DNA of 42,547 bases from Gammaproteobacteria bacterium (lineage in GTDB: Bacteria; Pseudomonadota; Gammaproteobacteria; Steroidobacterales; XN24), in NCBI GenBank assembly GCA_029287575.1, contig JARFQW010000051.1:1-42547 (forward strand), read 5' to 3'. A program made the position numbers and the translations under genes. The notes under the pieces are model-generated. The model had not been told where the DNA came from and ran no database searches. It worked only from the letters and a program-made list of their open reading frames with translations. Positions 10,355-19,227 of the stretch are shown here, piece after piece (position 1 is the first letter of the stretch; every line of letters begins with the position of its first letter).

Positions 10355-11176
10355 ATGACACGCTCTCTACTTCGTCGCGTTCTCTTGATACTCCTTGGGC
10401 TGTTCGCGGCCTTCTACGGGGTACTTGCCCTGTTGCTGGCGCTGGATGACGAGGCCATCGAGGCACTCCGGGTCGCGCCCGCCCCGACCGACACGATCGC
10501 GATCTTCGGCGCCAGCGGCACGGCCGGCGACGGCATCCTCAAGGCAGCCCTGGCCGATCCGCGCGTCCGCAGGATTCATGTCATCACTCGCCGGGTGACT
10601 CCCCGCATGGAATCCGGGGAGGCCGCCGGCAAGGTTCAGGTGACGCGCCACATGGACTATCTGGACTACGCGGCGATCCGCGAGCAGGTCGCCGAGGCCG
10701 ATGCCGTGTTCTGGGCCATCGGCATCAGCAGTCGCGGCGTGGACGAAGAAACCTACGGCCGCATTCACGTGGACTTTCCCCGGCAGTTCGTGACCCAGTG
10801 GCTGCAGGTGAGCAGAAAGCCGGCGGTCACGTTCCACTACATCAGCTCCAGCGACATCTCCGAGGACTCGCGCATGATGTGGGCCCGGGAGAAGGTCCGC
10901 GCCGAAAAGACGCTGTTCGCGCTGGCCGAGGGCTCGTCGCTGAACGTCGTTTTCTACCGCCCCGACTACATCGGTCCGACCCGCGAGGAAGCACACCCAG
11001 GGCAGCGCCTGCTCTATGGGTTCTTCGCCCCGGTCGGGGCCGCGGTGAAGGCGGTACAGATCGGTCAGGCCATGCTGGAAATGACGGCGCGCGCCGACAG
11101 CATCAGCCACGGTGACACTCTCGATACCCGGGACATTCTTCTGTACAGCGACGCCTACGAACGACGAACGAACTAG
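10355..11176 (+). CDS. Membrane-anchored NAD(P)-binding SDR-like protein
   Basis: A 273-residue protein with one N-terminal membrane segment (LLRRVLLILLGLFAAFYGVLALLLAL, cut here to its core between residues 6 and 29) followed by an atypical short-chain dehydrogenase fold. IAIFGASGTAGDGI near residue 50 is the dinucleotide-binding loop, and a strand-helix pattern follows (VFWAIGIS, FHYISSSD). The family includes oxidoreductase HTATIP2-like and NAD(P)H-binding proteins without known substrates. The ATG at 10355 is chosen because the membrane segment begins there; the open frame extends 38 codons upstream. No strong Shine-Dalgarno is seen. The catalytic domain probably faces the cytoplasm. Confidence 0.75.
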   Translation: MTRSLLRRVLLILLGLFAAFYGVLALLLALDDEAIEALRVAPAPTDTIAIFGASGTAGDGILKAALADPRVRRIHVITRRVTPRMESGEAAGKVQVTRHMDYLDYAAIREQVAEADAVFWAIGISSRGVDEETYGRIHVDFPRQFVTQWLQVSRKPAVTFHYISSSDISEDSRMMWAREKVRAEKTLFALAEGSSLNVVFYRPDYIGPTREEAHPGQRLLYGFFAPVGAAVKAVQIGQAMLEMTARADSISHGDTLDTRDILLYSDAYERRTN

Positions 11177-11361
11177 CCGGTGCCGGCGCCGATCCGGGGA
11201 ATCGGCTCGCCGAACGGCCGGGGAACCGGAATGTTGTCCATCGCGATTGCCCCAGCCGCTTGCCCGCGTTCGGGTTTGCAGCGGCTTGCGCATCCGCTAC
11301 GCTGACCTGCGCCATCCATCGCACGTCATGTCTCTACGAGGGGACGCTCAAGGAACTCTTT

Positions 11362-11880
11362 ATGAACTGGGATGCGATAAGCGCGATCGCGGATGTCGTG
11401 GGCGTCGCCCTGGTTGTCATCTCGCTGTTCTACCTGGCCATCCAGGTGAAGCAGAGTAATCAGATGGCCCTGGCAGAGTCCGAGCGGGAACTGCTGGAAA
11501 ACTGGGGTCAGGCGATATCCCAGCTGACTGCAGATGACCGAATCACCGGAATTTTCCAGCGCGGCCTCGGTGATTTCGATTCGCTGAGCAATCTGGAGAA
11601 GTCGCGTTTCAGCGTCATCATGGCCCGGCTCGTCAACACGTACATCTCGGCGATCCGAATGGATGCCAAATCGCTCGTGGACTCCCAGGAAGTGCGGATC
11701 TTCGGGGATGTCTGCTTTGCCATGATCAATACCCCGGGCGGACGCAAGTGGTGGGAGATAACCGGGCCGTTCTTCACCGTCTCCGACGCCATCAACGAGC
11801 GCTTGAAGCGCGAAGGCGGCAGTGCGTCCTCCTGGACAGACCTGCTGCCGTATTTTCGTCCGGATGCGAATAGCCCCTGA
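11362..11880 (+). CDS. Small membrane protein of unknown function
   Basis: A 172-residue protein with one hydrophobic segment near the N-terminus (VVGVALVVISLFYLAIQV, residues 12-29) followed by a soluble, mainly helical domain rich in Trp and charged residues (LLENWGQAIS, GRKWWEITG). I recognise it as resembling a widespread group of uncharacterised proteobacterial proteins, but no function is known to me. AAGGA seven bases before the ATG supports this start over the longer frame from 11260. It stands alone between the SDR-like gene and the flavoprotein gene on the same strand. Confidence 0.7.
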   Translation: MNWDAISAIADVVGVALVVISLFYLAIQVKQSNQMALAESERELLENWGQAISQLTADDRITGIFQRGLGDFDSLSNLEKSRFSVIMARLVNTYISAIRMDAKSLVDSQEVRIFGDVCFAMINTPGGRKWWEITGPFFTVSDAINERLKREGGSASSWTDLLPYFRPDANSP

Positions 11881-12003
11881 ACGACTCGCTGCCGACGGGA
11901 AAACCCCGTAATCGATCCGTTCCCTCAGCGCAGCGGGCGCTCCCCGCGGCAGCCGTTGAGTGCCTCAGCCCGACGACGGGATCGGATGCGGTAGCATGCG
12001 GCC

Positions 12004-13620
12004 ATGAGCATGAAACCGAGCACGCTGAGAATCGGCCGGCGCTATCGGCCCGGCAGACTGGACCCCGCCTACGATGCCCTGGTGATCGGTTCGGGCATCG
12101 GCGGCCTGACGACGGCGGCCCTGCTGAGCGACCTCGGCTGGAAGGTCTGCGTCCTCGAACAGCACTATACGGCGGGCGGATACACCCATTCTTATGAGCG
12201 CAACGGCTACGAGTGGGACGTCGGCGTGCACTACATCGGCGATGTCGGCGCAAAAACCCGGACCCGGAAACTCTTCGACTACCTCACGGATGACCAGCTG
12301 CAATGGGCGCCGATGGACGACGAGTACGATCGCTTTTATGTCGGCGACAAGGTCTTCAACGCCGTCGCCGGCAAGAGCGAGTTCCGGGACAACCTGGTGG
12401 CACAGTTTCCGGCCGAGGAACAGGCGATCGACCGCTACCTGGAGCTTCTCGCGCAGGTTGGCGGTGCCTTGTCCATGTTCGGCATGGCGAGAGTCCTCAA
12501 GCCATGGCAAAAGACCGTGGCCGGCCCGTATCTGAAGTGGAAAACGCCGGACTTCATCTATCGCAACACCTACGACGTCCTCAGCGAGCTGACCGACGAC
12601 CAGGACCTGATTGCAGTCATCTGCGGCCAGTGGGGCGACATGGGACTGCCGCCCAGACAGTCGGTCTTCATGGTCCACGCCATGATCGCGCGCCACTACC
12701 TCTATGGCGGCTACTACCCGATCGGGGGCAGCTGGAAGATCGCTGACTACATCATTCCGAAGATTCAGGCGGCCGGCGGCGAAGTCTTCACGTACGCGAA
12801 TGTCGAAGAAATCCTCGTTGACGACGGCAGGGTCAAGGGCGTCAGGATGTCCGACGAGCACGTGATCGAGTGTCCTGTCGTGATTTCCTCCGCGGGTGTC
12901 GACAACACCTTCGGACACCTCCTGCCCGCTGAAGTGGTCAGCGCCACGGGCTATGACCGCGCAATACGGAACGTGCGCCCGAGCATCGGCCACCTCTGCC
13001 TGTACATCGGCCTGAAGGGAACCGCTGAAGAGCTGGGCCTGCCGAAGACCAACTTCTGGATTTACCCGCACAACGACTACGACAAGGCGGTGGCCGATTT
13101 CCGCGCGGATCCCGCCGCGCCGTTTCCGGTCGTCTACGTGTCTTTTCCGTCCGCCAAGGACCCGGAGTATCTCGAACGCCATCCCGGCACCGCCACGATC
13201 GAAATCGTCGCCCCCGCACCCTACGAGCAGTTCGAGCAGTGGAAGGGGACGATCTGGGGCAAGCGGGGTGAGGACTACGAGTCCCTAAAGAGCGACCTCA
13301 GCGAGCGCTTGCTGGAGCATCTCTACGACAAGCTGCCCGAACTCAGGGGCAGAATCGACTACTTCGAGCTGTCCACGCCCCTGTCGACCGAGTGGTTTTC
13401 CGCGTATCGGCACGGCGAGCTCTACGGCCTGGATCACACTCCCGAGCGGCTGCAGGAAGACTGGCTGACTCCGCGAACAAAAATCCCGGGCCTGTGGCTG
13501 ACCGGGCAGGACATTCTGACCTGCGGCGTGACCGGCGCGATGATGGCCGGCCTGCTGACCGTGACCGCGATGGCCGGTGCGAAAAAGATCGGGCCGCTGA
13601 TGAAGCGGATCTATTCGTAG
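12004..13620 (+). CDS. FAD-dependent oxidoreductase, RetSat/carotenoid isomerase-like
   Basis: A 538-residue flavoprotein of the phytoene desaturase superfamily. ALVIGSGIGGLTTAALL near residues 25-41 is the FAD-binding loop, followed by the acidic end of the second strand in VLEQH and the family's AGGYTHSYERNGYEWDVG segment. The C-terminal cofactor motif LTGQDILTCGVTGAMMAG is intact. The EQHYTAGGYTH and GVHYIG features are closest to all-trans-retinol 13,14-reductase and CrtISO-type proteins. No other carotenoid genes are nearby, so the substrate stays open: a polyene, a retinoid-like molecule or another unsaturated lipid. No membrane segment is evident, though these enzymes often sit on membranes. 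Confidence 0.85.
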   Translation: MSMKPSTLRIGRRYRPGRLDPAYDALVIGSGIGGLTTAALLSDLGWKVCVLEQHYTAGGYTHSYERNGYEWDVGVHYIGDVGAKTRTRKLFDYLTDDQLQWAPMDDEYDRFYVGDKVFNAVAGKSEFRDNLVAQFPAEEQAIDRYLELLAQVGGALSMFGMARVLKPWQKTVAGPYLKWKTPDFIYRNTYDVLSELTDDQDLIAVICGQWGDMGLPPRQSVFMVHAMIARHYLYGGYYPIGGSWKIADYIIPKIQAAGGEVFTYANVEEILVDDGRVKGVRMSDEHVIECPVVISSAGVDNTFGHLLPAEVVSATGYDRAIRNVRPSIGHLCLYIGLKGTAEELGLPKTNFWIYPHNDYDKAVADFRADPAAPFPVVYVSFPSAKDPEYLERHPGTATIEIVAPAPYEQFEQWKGTIWGKRGEDYESLKSDLSERLLEHLYDKLPELRGRIDYFELSTPLSTEWFSAYRHGELYGLDHTPERLQEDWLTPRTKIPGLWLTGQDILTCGVTGAMMAGLLTVTAMAGAKKIGPLMKRIYS

Positions 13621-13786
13621 GAAAGCCGTTGCGGGGCTCGTTCACTCGAGCGGACCCCCGTTGATCGTCGATAAGTCCCTGATCCCCGGCGCCGGGCGCT
13701 GAAACCGCACCATGCCGCAGGATGACGCGCCCAATTGCAGGGCCAGCCTGGCCTCGAATTCCGCTGAAGTTGGGCAGACCAGAGCG

Positions 13787-13792
13787 TATACT
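13787..13792 (+). promoter_or_regulatory. Possible -10 element of otsA
   Basis: TATACT (5/6 match) lies 22 bases before the otsA start. No clear -35 box is found at 16-18 bases upstream, a pattern compatible with a stress sigma factor such as RpoS, which drives otsA in E. coli; this is only a suggestion. Confidence 0.3.
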
Positions 13793-13814
13793 GGGGGTAC
13801 AGGCTGCAGGTGTC

Positions 13815-15398
13815 ATGAACAAGGTCGCGTCCTTCGCGAAATCGCGTTCTCCTGATCGGCTCATCGTTGTCTCGAACCGGCTGCCGGTTGTCTTCGAGAA
13901 AAACAAGAATACGGACGTCTGGTCCAGCAAAACAGGCAGCGGGGGGCTGGTGAGCGCGCTCATGCCCGTTCTGCGCGATCGCGGCGGCATCTGGGTCGGC
14001 TGGCCCGGGATGCGCGACAATGAGGGCCCGCTCACGCCCTGTCTGGAGAAGCTCTCCGAGGACGTGGGCTACGGGCTGGTGGGCGTGTATCTCAGCGAGC
14101 CGGAGATCAAGGGTTTCTACGAGGGCTTTTCCAACCAGATCATCTGGCCCTTGTTTCACGACCTCCCGGTAGACTGCCATTTCAGGCCGGAATACTGGGA
14201 AACCTACCGGGCGGTCAACCGCAAGTTCATCGACAAGGTCGCCGCAATCCGTCAGGCCGGCGATCTCATCTGGGTGCACGACTATCATCTGATCGGTGTG
14301 GCCGCCGGGCTGCGCCGTCTGGGACTGACCAACCGGATCGGATTTTTCCTGCACATCCCCTTCCCGCCCCCCGACCTGTTCCTCAAGCTGCCCTGGCGGG
14401 CGGATATCCTGAGCGGGATGCTGGAGTACGACCTGATTGGCTTCCAGACCCTGCGGGACTGCCGGAACTTCCAGCGCTGTCTGCGCGCGCTGTACAAGGT
14501 CAGAGTCGAGGGCCAGGGGCAGGTCCAGCGCCTGCAGGCCACGCCGCTCAGCGGTGAGGCGGCCCATGGCCGTGGGCAGAGCCTCAGGGTCGGGAGCTTC
14601 CCCATCAGCATCGACTTCGCGCACTACGAGAAGCTGGCCATGAGCAAGGCGGCCATCGAGAAAGTGAGCCGGCTGCGCCAGACCCACGGGGATCGAAAGA
14701 TGATCCTTTCCGTCGACCGGCTCGACTATACGAAGGGGCTGCTGCACAAGCTGCGGGCCTTCCGGCTGGCCCTGGAACGGTATCCGGATCTCCGCGAGAC
14801 GTGTTTCCTGAGTCTGCACGTGGACCCGAGCCGCGAGAACATTCCGGAGTATCAGCGCCAGCGCGTCCAGCTCGAACAACTGACGAGCGAAATCAACGGT
14901 GCCTGGTCGCGCCCCGGATGGATCCCGATTCACTACTACTACCACTCACTCACGCCCACCGAGCTGATCGCGTATTACCGGCGAGCGGACGTCATGCTGA
15001 TTACCGCGCTGAAGGACGGCATGAATCTGGTGGCCAAGGAATACTGCGCCTGTCATCCCGGCAACGACGGGATTCTCCTGCTGAGCGAATTCGCGGGCGC
15101 GGCGGCCGAACTGCAAAAGGGCGCGCTGCTGATCAACCCCTTCGACCGCGAGGGCACCGCGCAGAGGATCCACGAGGCGATGACCATGGATCACTCGTCC
15201 ATTGCTGCGGGGATGCGCAGACTCAGACGCCAGATCAGGCGTCACGACATTTACCACTGGGTCAACTCCTACCTCCAGGCTATCGCGGGAAGAAACCTGG
15301 AGGACTTTCCCAAGATCCAGGACTACGTCCCGGGACCACCGCCCGAAACGCAGGTTCGTCGGTCCCGAATCGTTGCACCCACCGGGGAATCGGTATGA
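13815..15398 (+). CDS. otsA: Trehalose-6-phosphate synthase (GT20)
   Basis: A 527-residue retaining glycosyltransferase of family GT20 that joins a nucleotide-glucose donor to glucose-6-phosphate. Features: SNRLPV at the N-terminus, the donor loop GSGGLVSALMPVL, the acceptor/donor segment WVHDYHL, and DRLDYTKGL with Arg302 and Lys307, equivalent to the phosphate-binding pair of E. coli OtsA. DGMNLVAKEY near the C-terminus is also typical. The ATG at 13815 gives the normal N-terminus; the open frame extends 31 codons upstream. The last codons overlap the next gene in ATGA, so the two are translated together. A related acceptor, such as glycerol-3-phosphate, cannot be excluded by sequence alone, but otsB and trehalose-type phosphorylase genes nearby favour trehalose. 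Confidence 0.93.
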   Translation: MNKVASFAKSRSPDRLIVVSNRLPVVFEKNKNTDVWSSKTGSGGLVSALMPVLRDRGGIWVGWPGMRDNEGPLTPCLEKLSEDVGYGLVGVYLSEPEIKGFYEGFSNQIIWPLFHDLPVDCHFRPEYWETYRAVNRKFIDKVAAIRQAGDLIWVHDYHLIGVAAGLRRLGLTNRIGFFLHIPFPPPDLFLKLPWRADILSGMLEYDLIGFQTLRDCRNFQRCLRALYKVRVEGQGQVQRLQATPLSGEAAHGRGQSLRVGSFPISIDFAHYEKLAMSKAAIEKVSRLRQTHGDRKMILSVDRLDYTKGLLHKLRAFRLALERYPDLRETCFLSLHVDPSRENIPEYQRQRVQLEQLTSEINGAWSRPGWIPIHYYYHSLTPTELIAYYRRADVMLITALKDGMNLVAKEYCACHPGNDGILLLSEFAGAAAELQKGALLINPFDREGTAQRIHEAMTMDHSSIAAGMRRLRRQIRRHDIYHWVNSYLQAIAGRNLEDFPKIQDYVPGPPPETQVRRSRIVAPTGESV

Positions 15399-15997
15399 TC
15401 AGCCACCAGTTACGACAGCTGCGGGACCTTCTTGGCTACTCGGTCATGTCCGGGGACAAGCCGCTCGGGAAGCTCACCGGGCTCGCCTTCGACCCGGCCG
15501 ACTGGGCGATCCGGGCCGCCGTCGTTGACGACCCCGTGACATCCCGGGATTTGGTTCAGATCCCCATCGGCCTGTTCCGCGCGCTCGCCGACGAGCGCCG
15601 GGAATTGTGCTTCGACTATGCCGGTGAAGCCGTGCTTCCGGCCGGCGGCCCCGGCCACTCGGTCCCGGCAGAAGCGGCGGCCCTGCTCGGCCGCCAGGTC
15701 GCCGGCGGCGGCCAGGTTGCCGGCAGCATCGATGACCTGATCGTCAACATCGACTCGTGGCAGCTTCGCTACCTGGTTGTGCGCACCGGCACGGGCCGGG
15801 TATTGACCGATATCGAATGGTGCTCGTCGCTCGGCGAAGACGGGCAGTGCCTGTCCCTGGACCTTCCGGCTGCCGCGGTAACCGGCGCGCCCCCGTTCGA
15901 GGGTCTCGACCGGCTGTGTATCGGCCACGAAGAAGCGCTCTACCGGCACTATACGAGCAGAAAGTATGCCGGTGACAGCGAGGTCGCGCAGGAGTGA
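15395..15997 (+). CDS. PRC-barrel domain protein coupled to otsA
   Basis: A 200-residue protein with two PRC-barrel-like halves: residues about 10-75 (GYSVMSGDKPLGKLTGLAFD..) and about 95-165 (LLGRQVAGGGQVAGSIDDLI..LRYLVVRTG), each with the strand-turn pattern and an Ile/Leu-rich tail. PRC barrels occur in photosynthetic reaction-centre subunit H, RimM and many small stress proteins, where they bind proteins or RNA. Its ATG overlaps the otsA stop (ATGA), which implies translational coupling and suggests a role tied to trehalose synthesis or osmotic stress; that role is inference. No signal peptide or membrane segment is seen. It converges with the ABC permease gene 52 bases away. Confidence 0.8.
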   Translation: MISHQLRQLRDLLGYSVMSGDKPLGKLTGLAFDPADWAIRAAVVDDPVTSRDLVQIPIGLFRALADERRELCFDYAGEAVLPAGGPGHSVPAEAAALLGRQVAGGGQVAGSIDDLIVNIDSWQLRYLVVRTGTGRVLTDIEWCSSLGEDGQCLSLDLPAAAVTGAPPFEGLDRLCIGHEEALYRHYTSRKYAGDSEVAQE

Positions 15998-16049
15998 GGC
16001 GCCTGCCAGCCCGAGCGGCCGGCGGCGGCCAGGGTCTCTGTCCCCGCCC

Positions 16050-16895
16050 CTAACCCTTGACGGCACCGGCGGCGAGGCCCGCAATGATCCGGCGCTGGAA
16101 CACCAGCACGAGCAGAACAAGCGGCACCGTGACGACCACCGAAGCGGCCATGATCTGCCCCCAGGGCAGCTCGTGCTGGCTGGCACCGCTGATGAGCGCG
16201 ATGGCCACCGGAACGGTGCGCTGCTCGCTGGTCAGCGTGAAGGTGAGCGCGAACAGGAATTCGTTCCAGGCAGCGATGAATGCCAGAAGCACGGTGGTCA
16301 CGACCGCGGGCCCCATCAGCGGCGCGAACACGCGCAGCAGGATCGTGAGCGGCGAGGCACCGTCCATGATTGCAGCCTCCTCCAGTTCCCTTGGCAACTC
16401 GCGCAGAAAGGTTGTCAGGATCCAGACCGAAAACGGCAACGTGAAAAGCATGTAACTGAGACCGAGGCTGGAGAGCCGGTTGTACAGGCCGAATGCGCGC
16501 ACCAGCTCGAACAGCCCCGAGAGCACCGCGACCTGGGGAAACATGGTCACGGCGAGCAGCGTCAGCAGGAGCAGCCGGCGGCCACGGAATCGCTGCCGCG
16601 CCAGCGCGTAGGCCGCGGTCAGACTGAGCAGGAGCCCGGCTGCGACGACCGTGGTGGCGACCACCACCGAGTTCAGGATGTTTCTTCCGAAGGGCTGCTC
16701 GCGGAAGACGTCAATATAGTTTTGCCAGTCGATAGCCCGCGGCAGGTAGTCCACCCGAAACAGGGCGGCGCCCGACTTGAACGAGGTAATGACGGCGTAA
16801 TAGAGGGGGAACGTCGCAAACAGCACGATGCCGGTAACCAGCAGCCCGAAAAGGGCTCGTCTGATCAGGCTCCCCGTCCGGATCCGGACCGTCAT
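16050..16895 (-). CDS. ABC sugar transporter permease, MalG/ThuG type
   Basis: A 281-residue inner-membrane permease of the carbohydrate uptake (CUT1) family with six hydrophobic segments. The cytoplasmic EAA loop reads LEEAAIMDGASPLTILLRV, the site where the ATPase docks. It is the last gene of a leftward operon: its ATG overlaps the stop of the other permease gene in ATGA (16892-16895). Together with that permease and the binding lipoprotein it should import a disaccharide or oligosaccharide. The energising ATPase gene is not in the operon and not elsewhere in the window, so a shared MsmX/UgpC-like ATPase must be supplied from another locus. Confidence 0.92.
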   Translation of the reverse strand: MTVRIRTGSLIRRALFGLLVTGIVLFATFPLYYAVITSFKSGAALFRVDYLPRAIDWQNYIDVFREQPFGRNILNSVVVATTVVAAGLLLSLTAAYALARQRFRGRRLLLLTLLAVTMFPQVAVLSGLFELVRAFGLYNRLSSLGLSYMLFTLPFSVWILTTFLRELPRELEEAAIMDGASPLTILLRVFAPLMGPAVVTTVLLAFIAAWNEFLFALTFTLTSEQRTVPVAIALISGASQHELPWGQIMAASVVVTVPLVLLVLVFQRRIIAGLAAGAVKG

Positions 16896-17824
16896 CCGTT
16901 CGCACCCGGCTCGAGCCGCCCGCGGAACGCGACGAGAAACACGGCGATGCAGGTCGCCACGACAAAAAACAGCATCGTCGCTGCGGCGGAACCCGCGCCG
17001 ACGGACTGGAAGTCGACGAGTTGCTGTCGCGCGTAGACCGACATCGACATGGTCTGAGCGCTATTGGGCGTCAGCACATAGATCAGGTCGAAGACGCGCA
17101 GCGCGTCGAGGGCCCGAAACACCACGGCGACCAGCAGCGCCGGGCTGATCAGCGGCAGGGTGATATGGAAGAAGGTCCGGACCGGGCCGACCCCGTCCAC
17201 GCGGGCGGCGTCGTAACAGTCCCTGGGCAGCATCTGCAGCGCGGCCAGGATCAGGAGCGCCATGAAAGGCGTGGTCTTCCATACGTCGACCAGAATGACG
17301 GACAACAGCGCAAGCGACGGGTCGGCCGTCCAGGCCAGGGGTTCGGCGATCATGCCCAGCCTCAGCAGCAGGTCGTTGAGCATTCCGAACTGGTCGTTGA
17401 GGATCCAGCTCCACATCTGCGCGGAGACGATGGTGGGGATTGCCCAGGGAACCAGGACCGCGGCCCGCACCCAGCCGCGCAGCGCGAACGAGGCATTGAG
17501 AACCAGGGCGATGACCAGGCCGAGCAGCGTCTCGAGGCTGACCGAGATCAACGTGAACACCAGCGTGTTGCCGACGGCCCGCCACCACAGGGGATCGGCG
17601 AGCAGGCCCCGCCAGGCATCCTCTTCATGGCGGAGGTAGTTGTCCCAGCCAACCCAGACTGCGCCGCCAGGATTGGCCAGGTGCGCATCCGTGAAGCCAA
17701 ACCAGATCGTCCGCAGCAGGGGCCAGCCCGCGACCACGGCCAGCACGAGGATCATGGGCGCCAGGAACAGCCAGGCCGTTCGCCGGTCACGACGCAAACG
17801 CAGCGAGCGCGGTGGGCCGGCCAA
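16892..17824 (-). CDS. ABC sugar transporter permease, MalF/ThuF type
   Basis: A 310-residue partner permease of the CUT1 family. The first membrane segment starts near residue 15 (AWLFLAPMILVLAVVAGWPL), and the EAA loop reads YDAARVDGVGPVRTFFHITL. The start is uncertain: the frame opens with a TTG at 17824, 49 bases after the binding-protein stop, and no ATG or GTG precedes the first membrane segment, so TTG is the best choice. It overlaps the next permease gene by four bases. Substrate is likely trehalose or a related alpha-glucoside, judged by the genes around it. Confidence 0.9.
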   Translation of the reverse strand: MAGPPRSLRLRRDRRTAWLFLAPMILVLAVVAGWPLLRTIWFGFTDAHLANPGGAVWVGWDNYLRHEEDAWRGLLADPLWWRAVGNTLVFTLISVSLETLLGLVIALVLNASFALRGWVRAAVLVPWAIPTIVSAQMWSWILNDQFGMLNDLLLRLGMIAEPLAWTADPSLALLSVILVDVWKTTPFMALLILAALQMLPRDCYDAARVDGVGPVRTFFHITLPLISPALLVAVVFRALDALRVFDLIYVLTPNSAQTMSMSVYARQQLVDFQSVGAGSAAATMLFFVVATCIAVFLVAFRGRLEPGANG

Positions 17825-17873
17825 GCGGATCAGACTGCCCGGCCCCGGGTCGCGCGGCGTTCGACCCCGTGTT

Positions 17874-19157
17874 TCACGAACCCTCGCCGAGGGTCACGCG
17901 CAGCCGCTCGTCCAGATCGGCCAGCGCATCGGCTGCGTCCCGGCGACCGGAAAGCACATCGTGGACGGCGCCGTAGAACGCATTGCTGACGCGGTTGTAG
18001 TGGACGCCGGTGGCGGCCGACGGCCGCGCGACGGCCGCGTCGAATGACGCTGCCAGACGGGCGAAAAAAGGATTGGCGTCTGTCACCTGCGGGTCGCTGT
18101 ACAACGCGACGATCGTCGGCTGAAAGGCGCCCGCGAGCGCGCGGCGTTTCTGCTCCGCTTCACTCGTCAGGAATGCCGCCAGGTCGGCCGCCAGCGCCGG
18201 ATAGCGGGAGTACTTCGAGACCGCGAGCTGCCAGCCGCCGAGAGTAGCCGCGGGCCGTCCCGCGTCACCGGCGGGCAGCGGCGCCACGCCGACGCGGCCG
18301 CGAACCGGGCTGTCATCGCTCTCCACGAGCGCCCACGCATAGGGCCAGTTACGCATGAACACGGCATGACCGGACTGGAACACGCCGCGGGACTCCTCTT
18401 CCGCGTAGTTCAGGACGCCGGGCGGGCTGATCGTGCCGACCCACGCTGCGGCGCCTTCCAGTGCGCGTGCCGCAGCAGGGTTGTCGATGGTGACACGGCC
18501 GTCGGCATCGACGATCGTCCCGCCCCCGTGGCTGGCCACCCACTCCAGGGCATTGCAAGTGAGCCCCTCGTAAGCACGACCCTGCCACACGAACCCCCAC
18601 ATCCGGGTATCGCCTGCCGCCCGTTCCGCCGACTGGATGCGGGCCGCGGTCGCGGCGAGTTCCCGCCAGGTGGCCGGGACTGCCTCGTCGTATTTCTCGA
18701 GCAGGTCCTGCCGGTAATAGAGCACGCCGGCATCCGTAAACCAGGGCAGCGCCACCAGGCGGCCGTCCACCGAGTTGTTCTCAACGAGCGCCGGAAAATG
18801 CCCGTCGATGGCCGCGCCGGCCACCGGGCCGAGATCGAGCAGATGCGGCGCGAGGATGGCCGGCCAGATCACGTCCACCTGCAGCACGTCCACGTCGTGC
18901 GCGCCGGCAGCCAGGAGCTGCTGGTAGAGAGCGAGGCGCTCGGTCGCCGAGTTCGGCGTCGAGACGAGTTCGACCCGATGTCCCGTGGCCGCGGACCAGC
19001 GGTCCACGCCCCGGCGGCAGATCTCGAATTCCTGCCCGACCGCCCCGCAGGAGATCGCCAGCGTGGCTCCGGCATCGTCCCCTGGAGTACGGGCCTCGCA
19101 GGCGGACAGTGCGACGATGACGGTCAGCGCGGCGGCGGCGCCTCGAATCAGCCGCAC
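17874..19157 (-). CDS. Sugar-binding lipoprotein of ABC importer (ThuE/LpqY-like)
   Basis: A 427-residue family 1 extracellular solute-binding protein. The lipobox LSAC puts the lipidated Cys at about residue 20, so it is membrane-anchored in the periplasm. The segment from LAISCGAVGQEFEICRRGV through SATERLALYQQLLA to DVDVLQVDVIWP resembles trehalose/maltose-binding ThuE and LpqY proteins. It starts with GTG at 19157 with only a weak ribosome binding site, and lies 70 bases after the GH65 gene, separated by a hairpin. Specificity for trehalose is inferred from similarity and from the phosphorylase and otsB genes of the same operon. Confidence 0.9.
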   Translation of the reverse strand: MRLIRGAAAALTVIVALSACEARTPGDDAGATLAISCGAVGQEFEICRRGVDRWSAATGHRVELVSTPNSATERLALYQQLLAAGAHDVDVLQVDVIWPAILAPHLLDLGPVAGAAIDGHFPALVENNSVDGRLVALPWFTDAGVLYYRQDLLEKYDEAVPATWRELAATAARIQSAERAAGDTRMWGFVWQGRAYEGLTCNALEWVASHGGGTIVDADGRVTIDNPAAARALEGAAAWVGTISPPGVLNYAEEESRGVFQSGHAVFMRNWPYAWALVESDDSPVRGRVGVAPLPAGDAGRPAATLGGWQLAVSKYSRYPALAADLAAFLTSEAEQKRRALAGAFQPTIVALYSDPQVTDANPFFARLAASFDAAVARPSAATGVHYNRVSNAFYGAVHDVLSGRRDAADALADLDERLRVTLGEGS

Positions 19158-19179
19158 GATAAGCCCGCCACGTCAGCCG

Positions 19180-19208
19180 CCGGCGATGCGACGCATCGCA
19201 TGCGCCGG
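19180..19208 (-). other. Intercistronic hairpin between GH65 and binding-protein genes
   Basis: A perfect 7-bp stem with a 3-base loop (19183-19199) nested in a broader repeat CCGGCG..CGCCGG (19180-19208). There is no T-run. It could protect the upstream mRNA or set the ratio of phosphorylase to binding protein, as hairpins do in other ABC operons. Confidence 0.4.
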
Positions 19209-19227
19209 GCTTGCGGCAAGAAGGCGC

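Noticed and set aside
13815-15398. Assignment as glucosylglycerol-phosphate synthase
   Set aside because: Not excluded, but the separate otsB-type phosphatase and trehalose-type GH65 genes make trehalose the simpler reading.
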